Part shown: in pieces, positions 55,686 to 63,104 of the stretch
Layout: every line of letters begins with the position of its first letter
Numbering within the stretch: the stretch's first letter is position 1
From: Prevotella sp.
GTDB lineage: Bacteria; Bacteroidota; Bacteroidia; Bacteroidales; Bacteroidaceae
Length of the DNA stretch: 64,000 nt
NCBI GenBank assembly: GCA_017554145.1
Contig: JAFZIZ010000005.1
Span: 124,001 to 188,000 of the forward strand
Direction of reading: 5' to 3'
Made by a program: the position numbers and the translations under genes
The notes under the pieces: model-generated
What the model was told of the DNA's origin: nothing
Seen by the model: only the letters and a program-made list of their open reading frames with translations
Databases searched by the model: none

Positions 55686-55715
55686 CGTTAGCTATGTTTT
55701 AAGTTATTTCTTTTT
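55686..55715 (-). repeat. Shared leader motif before gpmI
   Basis: On the minus strand the 20 nt before the ATG read almost as those before the genes at 55994 and 57657, around a-a-c-t-t-a-a-a-a-c-a-t. Confidence 0.6.
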
Positions 55716-55994
55716 GTATAATCGACGTTTCCCGTAAAGGCAGAAAAGTAACAGGGCTACAAAGAGGACTGCGAGGCATACCTTTTTGAGAATAGGGAAA
55801 TGACGCACAGCATCGTCCATTACCTTTACCCGTGATGCTTCAGTAATGCCATCAATACCCCGTGCTGAGTTTTCCAACTCAGCAATCCATAGATAGATGC
55901 CTTGCAGCCAATCAGTACCGCCCCATAGTAGCAGAAGAACGGCTACGACAACTAGAGAAAGAATGATGAAAAAAGAATAAATCTTCTTTTTCAT
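55704..55994 (-). CDS. Small two-helix membrane protein, unknown
   Basis: 96 residues with two hydrophobic helices (about 7-27 and 70-89) around a short soluble loop. Lys-rich ends. No family recognised. It sits 25 nt after the amidohydrolase gene and 18 nt before gpmI, sharing their leader motif, so it is almost surely translated with them. Confidence 0.7.
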   Translation of the reverse strand: MKKKIYSFFIILSLVVVAVLLLLWGGTDWLQGIYLWIAELENSARGIDGITEASRVKVMDDAVRHFPILKKVCLAVLFVALLLFCLYGKRRLYKKK

Positions 55995-56022
55995 TATTAG
56001 TTATGTTTTAAGTTGTTTCTTA
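55995..56022 (-). repeat. Shared leader motif before small membrane protein gene
   Basis: Second copy of the a-a-c-t-t-a-a-a-a-c-a-t leader found before gpmI and before the amidohydrolase gene. Confidence 0.6.
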
Positions 56023-57657
56023 CGCTTTATAAACCTCTTTGCCATCAACGATGGTGGCAACGATATTGGCCTGGGCAACCTTCTCGATGTCGTCGTGCAG
56101 GAAGTCGCAATCAAACACCGTCATATTGGCAATCTTACCGAACTCGATGGAACCAATGCGATGCTCCTGATGCCACTGACGAGCCACATTGATGGTCATC
56201 GCACGCAACGACTGTTCGCGGGTAATGGCCTCCTTGACATTACGCGGTTGGCACAGATCGCCATACAAATCCTTTGGAGTCGTGCGTTTTTCTGCCATGT
56301 AAATGCTGTATTTGACATTCATCATCGGGGAAACGGGGAAGTCGGAATGGAACACCACGTTGGCACCTGCATCATAGAACGACTTGATGGGATAGGCCTG
56401 ATCTGTCAGTTCCTTACCAACGTAAGAAACTTCCTGTTCGTAAGGACCTCCAGAAATCTTCGCAGTCCAAAGTGGTGCAACCGCCGGAACGGAGCCTGTC
56501 GCTCCCATACGGCGGATATCCTCATCGGTGACGAAGTGCAGGTGCGCCAGCACGTTGCGCTGGTCCTTGTCGCCGGTAATCTTTTCAGCATCCTCGATGC
56601 AGCCTAGCATGAAATGGGTAGCGCCGCCTCCTTCAGAGTGGACATGGACAGCGAGTCCCTCCTTGTCGGCCTCAACAATCAGTTGAACCATCTTATCGTG
56701 GTCGTTAAAGCGCTCCACACCATGATAACCGGGCTGGTCGAGATAGTCCTGATTCTGCCAACCTGTATGTGCCTCGGTCACACCGTCGAGGAATGCCTTC
56801 AGGCCGACAATCTGGAAATATTCACCGTTATACTCGGCACGCTCTGCGGCAACACGGGCCACCTCTGCCTTCGGGTCGGCAACATTGTCGGGCACCAGCA
56901 TATAGGCATAGGTGCGCATTTTCAACTTGCCTTCCTTTTCCAACTCATGGTACGCTTTGCCACAATCCTTGAAGAAAATCTCCACACCGGCGTCAGCGAC
57001 TCCGGTAAAGCCGCTGCTGAGGGCAAAATCCTGCCATGCCAGCAGATAGTTTTTGGCATACTCCAATGAAGTGGGAAGCTTGGGCATGATTTCCATCACC
57101 GGATTTTCACAGATATAGCCGTCAGGTTCGCCATTGGCATCAACGTGTACCATGTCATAGCCGATTCTCTTGGCGTATGCCGCATCGATACCTGCCCATT
57201 CCAGTGCCTTGGTGTTGAGTAGCATGGAGTGTCCGCCGCCTGTTTGCATGAGGAGTGGCTTATCAGAGCATATCTCATCCAAATACGCCTTGGTGACGTA
57301 TTCCTCACTTTCCACCCATCCTGCTGCAAGGTAGAGCTCGCGCTGTGGGTTGTTAGCAATGAATTCCTTGATGATTTTGCGGTATTTGGCGTAGTCGGTC
57401 AAGCCCACCTGCATGAGGTTTGCCTGTCCGATAAAGCGATCACCGGCAAAATAGCCGTGACAATGGGACTCGAGGAAACCAGGATAGATGAAGTTCTCAC
57501 CGTAATCCAGCACCTGCGCATCCGTGCCTGCAAGCTTCTTCGCTTCTTCTACACTGCCGATATAGGCAAATACACCGTTCTTCACTAATGCGGCCTTGGC
57601 AAAGGGTCGCTTTTCATCCATCGTGATGATGTTGCCAAGAATAATCGCTTGTTTCAT
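56020..57657 (-). CDS. Amidohydrolase, YtcJ-like
   Basis: 545 residues, no signal peptide, so cytosolic. Metal-dependent amidohydrolase of the Amidohydro_3/YtcJ group. It has the N-terminal beta domain, G-F-L-E-S-H-C-H-G (metal His65 and His67), H-V-H-S-E-G, H-L-H-F-V, H-S-D-F-P-V-S-P, and the C-terminal I-G-S-I-E-F-G-K-I-A-N-M-T-V-F. Likely hydrolyses an amide or ester of an imported small molecule; substrate unknown. It heads the operon that continues with the small membrane protein and gpmI. Confidence 0.9.
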   Translation of the reverse strand: MKQAIILGNIITMDEKRPFAKAALVKNGVFAYIGSVEEAKKLAGTDAQVLDYGENFIYPGFLESHCHGYFAGDRFIGQANLMQVGLTDYAKYRKIIKEFIANNPQRELYLAAGWVESEEYVTKAYLDEICSDKPLLMQTGGGHSMLLNTKALEWAGIDAAYAKRIGYDMVHVDANGEPDGYICENPVMEIMPKLPTSLEYAKNYLLAWQDFALSSGFTGVADAGVEIFFKDCGKAYHELEKEGKLKMRTYAYMLVPDNVADPKAEVARVAAERAEYNGEYFQIVGLKAFLDGVTEAHTGWQNQDYLDQPGYHGVERFNDHDKMVQLIVEADKEGLAVHVHSEGGGATHFMLGCIEDAEKITGDKDQRNVLAHLHFVTDEDIRRMGATGSVPAVAPLWTAKISGGPYEQEVSYVGKELTDQAYPIKSFYDAGANVVFHSDFPVSPMMNVKYSIYMAEKRTTPKDLYGDLCQPRNVKEAITREQSLRAMTINVARQWHQEHRIGSIEFGKIANMTVFDCDFLHDDIEKVAQANIVATIVDGKEVYKA

Positions 57658-57688
57658 CGTTAGTTATCGTTTTAAGTTATTTCTTTTT
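57658..57688 (-). repeat. Shared leader motif before amidohydrolase gene
   Basis: Third copy of the leader motif, here in the 5' UTR of the first gene of the operon rather than between genes. Confidence 0.6.
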
Positions 57689-57720
57689 GCTAGGTTTTCG
57701 CAGCTTTGTTGCTTTAGTTG

Positions 57721-57750
57721 CAAATATAAAACAAAATCTCCAAAAAACAA
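57721..57750 (-). promoter_or_regulatory. Promoter of the amidohydrolase-gpmI operon (copy B)
   Basis: Minus strand: TTG of TATTG (57748-57750), 19 nt, TATATTTG (57721-57728). The leader is about 60 nt. Confidence 0.6.
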
Positions 57751-57820
57751 TAGCAAAACCTGCACTACATGCAGATTTTGCATATTTTGAAACAATTATT
57801 GCATATTTTGCAAGTCGAGG
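57728..57820. repeat. Duplicated promoter/operator block, copy B
   Basis: Matches 51780-51875. Direct repeats of ttgcatattttg at 57778-57789 and 57799-57810, 21 bp apart and 27 bp upstream of the -33 box as in copy A. It ends exactly at the stop codon of the nucleoside-hydrolase-like gene. Confidence 0.85.
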
Positions 57821-58666
57821 TTATTTATCAAGGAGAGAGGAGTAAATTTTGTTTGCTCTGCGTATCTTCTCCAGCATTTGCGCTGCCCACTCTTTGGTGC
57901 CGGGCAGTTGGTAGCGGCAATTACCTGTGACTGAGGGTGCGAAGATCGTCTGGGCCTTGTCAGTGAAGGTTACCGTGCCACGTCCGGAGAGAGAGAACAG
58001 GGCATCGCCCTCCACGGCCTGTACGACGGGCATCACATCCCACATGCGCTGTCCCGTGTTGCAGTCGCACTGCATATAAACCTGCTTGATAGGATGTGCA
58101 TCGGTCCACGAGACGTCGGCAATGACCTGCTCAGGCGTATATTCCACATCCTGTCCTGCCTCCATCGGTGAGAACACCATATCGACCTCCTGCGGCCAGT
58201 TCTGGAAGAAGGTCTTGGCGAACGTGATGCCTTGGGCAAAGTTGAAATCAGGCTCCTCGGCCTCACCGAACACGCCGCCCTGCAGATAGATACATTTCAC
58301 CTTGCGGCGCACTAGTTCCACGCCTGAAAGCGATGAATACTCGTCGGCCCCGGATGCCAGCAACTGTGCCAGACAAGTGACGAAGCCCTCGCTCACGATG
58401 CTCACTGAGTGGTCGGGCTGTGTGACCAGCAGACGGCAACGCCCCTCATCCTCGTAGCGATAGAGCATCTCCAAGGCAAAGAGGTCATCGGTCGATGACC
58501 CGATGTCGGTGTCGTATATGATGAGCGGCACACCCGTATACTCCTGCGGTTCCAACGCATTATCGTCGTTGGAGCAGGAGCTAAGCACGCTTGCACCACA
58601 AAAGACAATAGTGAGTACTAATTGTCCGAGGATGGCTGCGAGCACCCTTTTCATCATCTTTTGCAT
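57821..58666 (-). CDS. Nucleoside-hydrolase-like lipoprotein
   Basis: 281 residues (a start at Met4 or Met5 is possible). Lipoprotein signal with lipid Cys31 (L-S-S-C-S-N-D-D-N), acidic as in surface lipoproteins. The body begins like inosine-uridine nucleoside hydrolases: Y-D-T-D-I-G-S-S-T-D-D (51-61), in which the Asp cluster binds Ca2+. The C-terminal part is divergent, so nucleoside cleavage is inferred, not sure. It follows the cupin gene by 19 nt in the operon led by the SLC13 transporter. Confidence 0.8.
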   Translation of the reverse strand: MQKMMKRVLAAILGQLVLTIVFCGASVLSSCSNDDNALEPQEYTGVPLIIYDTDIGSSTDDLFALEMLYRYEDEGRCRLLVTQPDHSVSIVSEGFVTCLAQLLASGADEYSSLSGVELVRRKVKCIYLQGGVFGEAEEPDFNFAQGITFAKTFFQNWPQEVDMVFSPMEAGQDVEYTPEQVIADVSWTDAHPIKQVYMQCDCNTGQRMWDVMPVVQAVEGDALFSLSGRGTVTFTDKAQTIFAPSVTGNCRYQLPGTKEWAAQMLEKIRRANKIYSSLLDK

Positions 58667-58685
58667 AATGTTTTTTTTCGTTGTT

Positions 58686-59144
58686 TTACTCCAACGGAAT
58701 CTCTGGATGCTGCACGGCCAGTGGCATGTCCTTCTGCGAGAGGTAGAACATGTAGAGGATGACGGGTACGGAGCCAGTGTTCTCGCCGTGGTGGATGGTG
58801 TTCACCATCTCGACGACGGGCTCGCCCTCATGCACCACCTTCTTCTTGCCATCCTGTCCGATGATGGTCAGCTCGCCCTGCATCAGCACGCCGTAATTCA
58901 TTACCGGGTGGTGGTGCCAGCCCAGCTTCTGGCCCACGGGGAACACATATTTCACGGCCACCAGCTCGGGGCGTCCCTGCAGGTAGTCGGGCAGTTCCAC
59001 GCCGTCCCAGCTCTTGTCGGTACGTATCAGTTCTGTGCTTTGCACCGACTTAATGTCGTCACCAAGCGTTTTTGTTGTTTTGCAGGCCGTCATGCCGCAA
59101 ATTAAGGTGGCGGTTATCACCCAATAGAAAATCTTCTTTTTCAT
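58686..59144 (-). CDS. Cupin-domain lipoprotein
   Basis: 152 residues from the ATG at 59144, which opens a lipoprotein signal ending M-T-A-C (lipid Cys21); an upstream in-frame ATG at 59177 lacks support. One cupin domain with G-W-H-H-H-P (His77-79) and a later H-H-G-E-N, consistent with a metal site. Function unknown: possibly a small-molecule isomerase, dioxygenase or binding protein outside the cytoplasm. Confidence 0.85.
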   Translation of the reverse strand: MKKKIFYWVITATLICGMTACKTTKTLGDDIKSVQSTELIRTDKSWDGVELPDYLQGRPELVAVKYVFPVGQKLGWHHHPVMNYGVLMQGELTIIGQDGKKKVVHEGEPVVEMVNTIHHGENTGSVPVILYMFYLSQKDMPLAVQHPEIPLE

Positions 59145-59184
59145 CGTTGTTTGTCGTTTTATTATGTATCCCTGCATTATAGCC

Positions 59185-59201
59185 GCCCCTTATCAAGGGG
59201 C
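59185..59201. promoter_or_regulatory. Intercistronic hairpin between AraC and cupin genes
   Basis: gcccctt, 3-nt loop, aaggggc, perfect 7-bp stem in the 72-bp gap, without a T run. It may stabilise or process the mRNA rather than terminate it. Confidence 0.4.
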
Positions 59202-59216
59202 TCTAAATGTTTTAAG

Positions 59217-60332
59217 TTACTTTTCCACACTGCGCATCCAAGCCGTTACGGACTGACCCATGCGCTGCTTGAAGGCGAGGCTGAAGGTGCTATAACTGCG
59301 ATAGCCGCTTTCACTCGCCAGTCGCTGGGCGACGACGGTCTGTCCAGTAGATGCGACCTCTTGGTAGAGGTTGATGAAGTGGTTGATGCGCAAATTATTA
59401 ATATAAGTATTGTAAGTGATGCTCTGACGGGAGAAATACTGGCTGAGATAGAAACGGTTGGTACCAATGGTTTGTGCCAGTTGCTGAAGGGTTAGGTCAT
59501 GCTGCAGGTAAAGCTGCGTGTCCTGGCAACGCTCTTTCAACAGTTGTTCAATTTGGATAAGGTCGATATTGGAAATGATCGGTGTGGGATTAGAGTCCTC
59601 TGGCTCAGATGATGTATCCGTTTGCTCCAAGACGTTTTTCTCCGCCAACAGCGGTAGTGTCTCCACACGCCACAACAGCAGAACGACAAGCACAAGCTCG
59701 AAGATATGGATGAGCCAGATAAAGACCATGTCAGTAGCGAGTGCATAAATCATGAACAGTAGCATGCAGATGAGCGAGACTGCCTGACACAGCCATACCT
59801 TCTTGTTCTCCAGATCGGCATAGTTGTCGTTCAGCCACCGTTCGTACCGTCTGATGGAAAATATCATATATCCGGTAAAGATCAAGCCGAGCAACACAAT
59901 GTAAGCAGCGGCGATATGATCGAGCTGACTATTAGGATAGGCCATGTACGCTCCCACAAGCAAAACGAACGGTATCATGGCCACCAGGGCAGGCCACACG
60001 GGGCGGCGACGATCCTGCAACATGGCAAACAGCATGCCGGAAAAGGTGACGAACAGCAACACGTAGTCAAGCATGGCAAGCACCAAATAGCTTACGGAAT
60101 GCAGGTCGCCGGAGTAGATGTAGAACAGCAGCCACCACACGTGCGCCAATGACACGACGGCAAAGAACGCCGCCGTCCAGCGGCGCAACCGCACCGGCGG
60201 TGTAACGCCTGGCGCAATAGCATTGCCTCGGCGCAGCAGCAGGTAAACGGCAGCAATGAGTGGCACCACTCCTGTTATGCCATAGAGGATGAAAAACAGT
60301 ATAACCTCAGATGATATTTGTTCGAGAAACAT
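59217..60332 (-). CDS. Membrane-bound AraC-family regulator
   Basis: 371 residues. Seven or so hydrophobic helices fill residues 1-240; a linker follows, then a C-terminal AraC double HTH (about 265-371, with L-T-L-Q-Q-L-A-Q-T-I-G-T-N-R-F-Y-L-S and R-L-A-S-E-S-G-Y-R-S-Y-S-T-F-S-L-A-F-K). This 7-TM plus AraC layout is common in Bacteroidetes. AraC-family proteins bind direct repeats; the 21-bp repeats upstream of the two neighbouring operons are candidate sites. It starts 19 nt after the SLC13 gene. Confidence 0.92.
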   Translation of the reverse strand: MFLEQISSEVILFFILYGITGVVPLIAAVYLLLRRGNAIAPGVTPPVRLRRWTAAFFAVVSLAHVWWLLFYIYSGDLHSVSYLVLAMLDYVLLFVTFSGMLFAMLQDRRRPVWPALVAMIPFVLLVGAYMAYPNSQLDHIAAAYIVLLGLIFTGYMIFSIRRYERWLNDNYADLENKKVWLCQAVSLICMLLFMIYALATDMVFIWLIHIFELVLVVLLLWRVETLPLLAEKNVLEQTDTSSEPEDSNPTPIISNIDLIQIEQLLKERCQDTQLYLQHDLTLQQLAQTIGTNRFYLSQYFSRQSITYNTYINNLRINHFINLYQEVASTGQTVVAQRLASESGYRSYSTFSLAFKQRMGQSVTAWMRSVEK

Positions 60333-60351
60333 GGATTCTAAAAATTTAGTT

Positions 60352-61866
60352 TCATTGCAATGGTGTTAATGGATACACGATATTGACGATGAAGATGTTA
60401 GCGGCAAGGATGATGAGATTCATCAGCAGACCGATGCGCATGAAGTCGCTGAAGCGGTAGCCACCAGGACCATAGACCAACATGTGGGTGGGTGAGCCAA
60501 TAGGTGTGGCAAAACTGCTGCTGACGCTGATCATCAGGGCGATGAGGAAGGGATAAGGCTCATAGCCCAGTTTCTCAGCAGCATCGTACATGATGGGGAA
60601 GAACATGGCACCCGCCGCCGTATTCGAGATGAACTCGGTGATAAACGTGCCGACAAAGCAGATGGCAGTCATCACCACAATGGGATTACTGCCACAGACA
60701 TCAAGGATACCAAATGCCAATCGCTCGGCAATGCCCGTCTTCTGGATGGCGAGTCCCAGCACAACCGAGCCGGCAAATACCATGAGGATATCCCAGTTGA
60801 TGGCTTTCATAGCCTGATTCGGACTACAGCAACGGAACAGCAGCATGGCGGCAGCGGCGATGAAAGCACACTGCAACAGCGGCATCACATTGAGTGCCGA
60901 CAGCACTACCATCGCTATCATGATGATGGTGGATATCAGCGTCTTACTGCCTACATTGATGACCTCTTCGCCTTTTACCAGTCCGTGAGTGTTCTGCAGT
61001 TCCAGGATATCCTTGATACTTCCTGCAAACACCAGATGGTCGCCACCCATGATGAACTCGCCTTCGTTGATGGGTACTGGCACATTGTCGAAGTGGTGCA
61101 TCTTGATGAGTCTGCCACCTTTGACATCAAGCAGTCCGGCATAACCGAGTGTCTCACCGATATACTTGTTGTTTGACGGCACTAGCATTTCAACGGTATA
61201 CTCTACCGTGTCCTCGAAATTGGATTCAGGAGCCTTACGGTCGGGCAAGAGTCGGCGCATGGCGATGATACTCAGCACACCAATAGCCAGACAGAACAAA
61301 CCCGGTATCGTCGTTGCCAGCACGTTCATCGCTGTACCCGTATGGTCGGCATAGAGTCCCGAGATAATCAGGTTCGGTGGCGTACCGATCAGCGTACAGA
61401 CACCTCCCATGCCCGAGGCATAACTCAACGGTATCAGCAGTTTGGAAGGGGATACACCCAGTTTCTTGGACCACATCTTGACGATGCCTACGAAAAGTGC
61501 CACTACCGTCGTGTTGCTGAGAAACGAACTGAGACCTGCCACTGGCAACATCAGGCGGGCAACGGCCTTGGCGTACGTCTTCGGCTGACCCAGCAGGTTT
61601 TTCACAATCCACTGTAAAACACCCGTATGCGTCAGACCAGCCACAACCACGAACAGCACACCTATCACGATGACGGAGGTACTGCTGAAGCCCGAGAAAG
61701 CTTCTTTGGCATCCAATACTCCTGTCACATAGAGGATACCGATGGCACCCAGAAACACCAAGTCAGCGCGCAGCTTCGTAAACAACAGCACGGTGAACAT
61801 TGTGAACACCGTAACAATAGTAATCCAAGCGTACAGGCTAAAGCCTAAAAATTCAATTGTTTCCAT
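60352..61866 (-). CDS. SLC13-type transporter
   Basis: 504 residues from the ATG at 61866, aligned with the start of its paralogue at 33241; an upstream ATG at 61881 adds five residues. Membrane helices at both ends and one RCK_C domain in the middle (residues about 215-305). This region is shorter than in the paralogue. It has N-T-T-V-V-A-L-F and S-P-T-H-M-L-V-Y-G-P-G-G-Y motifs. Probable Na+-coupled uptake of a dicarboxylate or related anion. It leads the operon with AraC, cupin and nucleoside-hydrolase-like genes. Confidence 0.9.
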   Translation of the reverse strand: METIEFLGFSLYAWITIVTVFTMFTVLLFTKLRADLVFLGAIGILYVTGVLDAKEAFSGFSSTSVIVIGVLFVVVAGLTHTGVLQWIVKNLLGQPKTYAKAVARLMLPVAGLSSFLSNTTVVALFVGIVKMWSKKLGVSPSKLLIPLSYASGMGGVCTLIGTPPNLIISGLYADHTGTAMNVLATTIPGLFCLAIGVLSIIAMRRLLPDRKAPESNFEDTVEYTVEMLVPSNNKYIGETLGYAGLLDVKGGRLIKMHHFDNVPVPINEGEFIMGGDHLVFAGSIKDILELQNTHGLVKGEEVINVGSKTLISTIIMIAMVVLSALNVMPLLQCAFIAAAAMLLFRCCSPNQAMKAINWDILMVFAGSVVLGLAIQKTGIAERLAFGILDVCGSNPIVVMTAICFVGTFITEFISNTAAGAMFFPIMYDAAEKLGYEPYPFLIALMISVSSSFATPIGSPTHMLVYGPGGYRFSDFMRIGLLMNLIILAANIFIVNIVYPLTPLQ

Positions 61867-61936
61867 ATATTGCTCTGTCAACAGTTCTTCGAAAACATGG
61901 ATTCAAAAAAAATAAAATTACGTCTTTTGGACAATG

Positions 61937-61969
61937 CAAAGATACCAATAAGCGGACGAAATACCAAAA
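61937..61969 (-). promoter_or_regulatory. Promoter of the SLC13-AraC operon
   Basis: Minus strand: TTTTG (61965-61969), 20 nt, TATCTTTG (61937-61944). The 5' UTR is about 65 nt and contains a mini-frame of six codons that resembles the 5' end of the AraC gene. Confidence 0.65.
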
Positions 61970-62020
61970 GAATCTGTAAAAAAATAGGAACCAAACAACT
62001 CCTTTTTCATTTTTTATTTG

Positions 62021-62028
62021 TATCTTCG
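62021..62028 (+). promoter_or_regulatory. -7 box of the Gfo/Idh/MocA gene
   Basis: TATCTTCG then C (one mismatch to TAnnTTTG), 44 nt before the ATG at 62073. Confidence 0.4.
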
Positions 62029-62072
62029 CAGCAGAATAACAACATAACGAACTAACAAACAACACTAAAACT

Positions 62073-63062
62073 ATGGAACAAACAGATTTAAGAGTAGGCA
62101 TCATTGCCACAGGATGGATTGCCGAAAAGGCTGCGTATACCCTACAACGACTGGAGGGCGTGACTTGTCGGGCGGTAGCGTCACGTTCGTTAGAGCGCGC
62201 GGAGGCTTTCGCTAAGCAGTGGGACATCCCTTGCGCCTATGGCTCCTACGCCGAACTGATTGCAGCAGAGGATATCGACCTGATTTATGTGGGTACACCC
62301 CACTCTCACCATTTCGACGTGACGATGGAAGCGATACAGCACGGGAAGCCCTGTCTGGTAGAGAAGGCTTTCATGGCGAACTATGAGCAGAGCATTGCTA
62401 TCGTCAATGCAGCACGGGAAAAGAAGGTCTTCTTAGCAGAAGCGATATGGACGCGCTATCAACCCATCGTACAGACCATCCGTAACATCATCAAGGAGGG
62501 ACGACTGGGTGAGTTACGCCTGCTGACGGCAAGTATCGGCTACAGCATGGGCGACAAGCCGCGTATCATGCGGGCTGACCTTTGCGGTGGTGCCCTGTTG
62601 GACCTCGGCGTCTATGGCATTAATTTCGTCAGGATGTTCTGTGATGCGGAGATTGAGCATATCGAGTCACAATGTATGAAGTCCGAAACAGGTATGGATC
62701 TCACCAACACCATTTCCTTTAATATGAAAGGTGGTATCATGGCGAATATCCAGTCGTCCGCCTGCTGCGTGAACGACAACCAAGGAACCATCTGCGGCAC
62801 AGAGGGCTATCTCATCGTGGACAATATCAACAATCCACAGACGGTCAAGGTGTATAAGCGCGACCGTATCTTCGTGGAGGAAATCAAGGTACCTCAGCAG
62901 ATTACAGGTTATGAATACCAGTTCTTGGCTTGTAAGGAAGCCATCAACAACGGATGGACGGAAGCACCTGCAATGCCACTGGACGAGACGCTGTATATCA
63001 TGAAGATGATGGACGACCTGCGTTATTCATGGGGCGTCTATTATCCGATGGACAAAAGATAA
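62073..63062 (+). CDS. Gfo/Idh/MocA family oxidoreductase
   Basis: 329 residues. N-terminal NAD(P) fold with a G-I-I-A-T-G-W-I-A turn (9-17), G-T-P-H-S-H-H-F (74-81) and V-E-K-A-F (96-100), the family E-K-P position with Ala in place of Pro. A C-terminal substrate domain follows with G-G-A-L-L-D-L-G-V-Y. Likely a dehydrogenase acting on a sugar or cyclitol; substrate unknown. It is monocistronic, divergent from the SLC13 operon. Confidence 0.92.
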   Translation: MEQTDLRVGIIATGWIAEKAAYTLQRLEGVTCRAVASRSLERAEAFAKQWDIPCAYGSYAELIAAEDIDLIYVGTPHSHHFDVTMEAIQHGKPCLVEKAFMANYEQSIAIVNAAREKKVFLAEAIWTRYQPIVQTIRNIIKEGRLGELRLLTASIGYSMGDKPRIMRADLCGGALLDLGVYGINFVRMFCDAEIEHIESQCMKSETGMDLTNTISFNMKGGIMANIQSSACCVNDNQGTICGTEGYLIVDNINNPQTVKVYKRDRIFVEEIKVPQQITGYEYQFLACKEAINNGWTEAPAMPLDETLYIMKMMDDLRYSWGVYYPMDKR

Positions 63063-63072
63063 ATGGAAAGGA

Positions 63073-63100
63073 AAAAGGCTTGGAAAAATCCAAGCCTTTT
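63073..63100. terminator. Bidirectional terminator
   Basis: 11-bp stem (63073-63083 with 63090-63100), 6-nt loop, A-rich before and T-rich after; serves the oxidoreductase gene and rny, which converge here. Confidence 0.85.
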
Positions 63101-63104
63101 CTTT

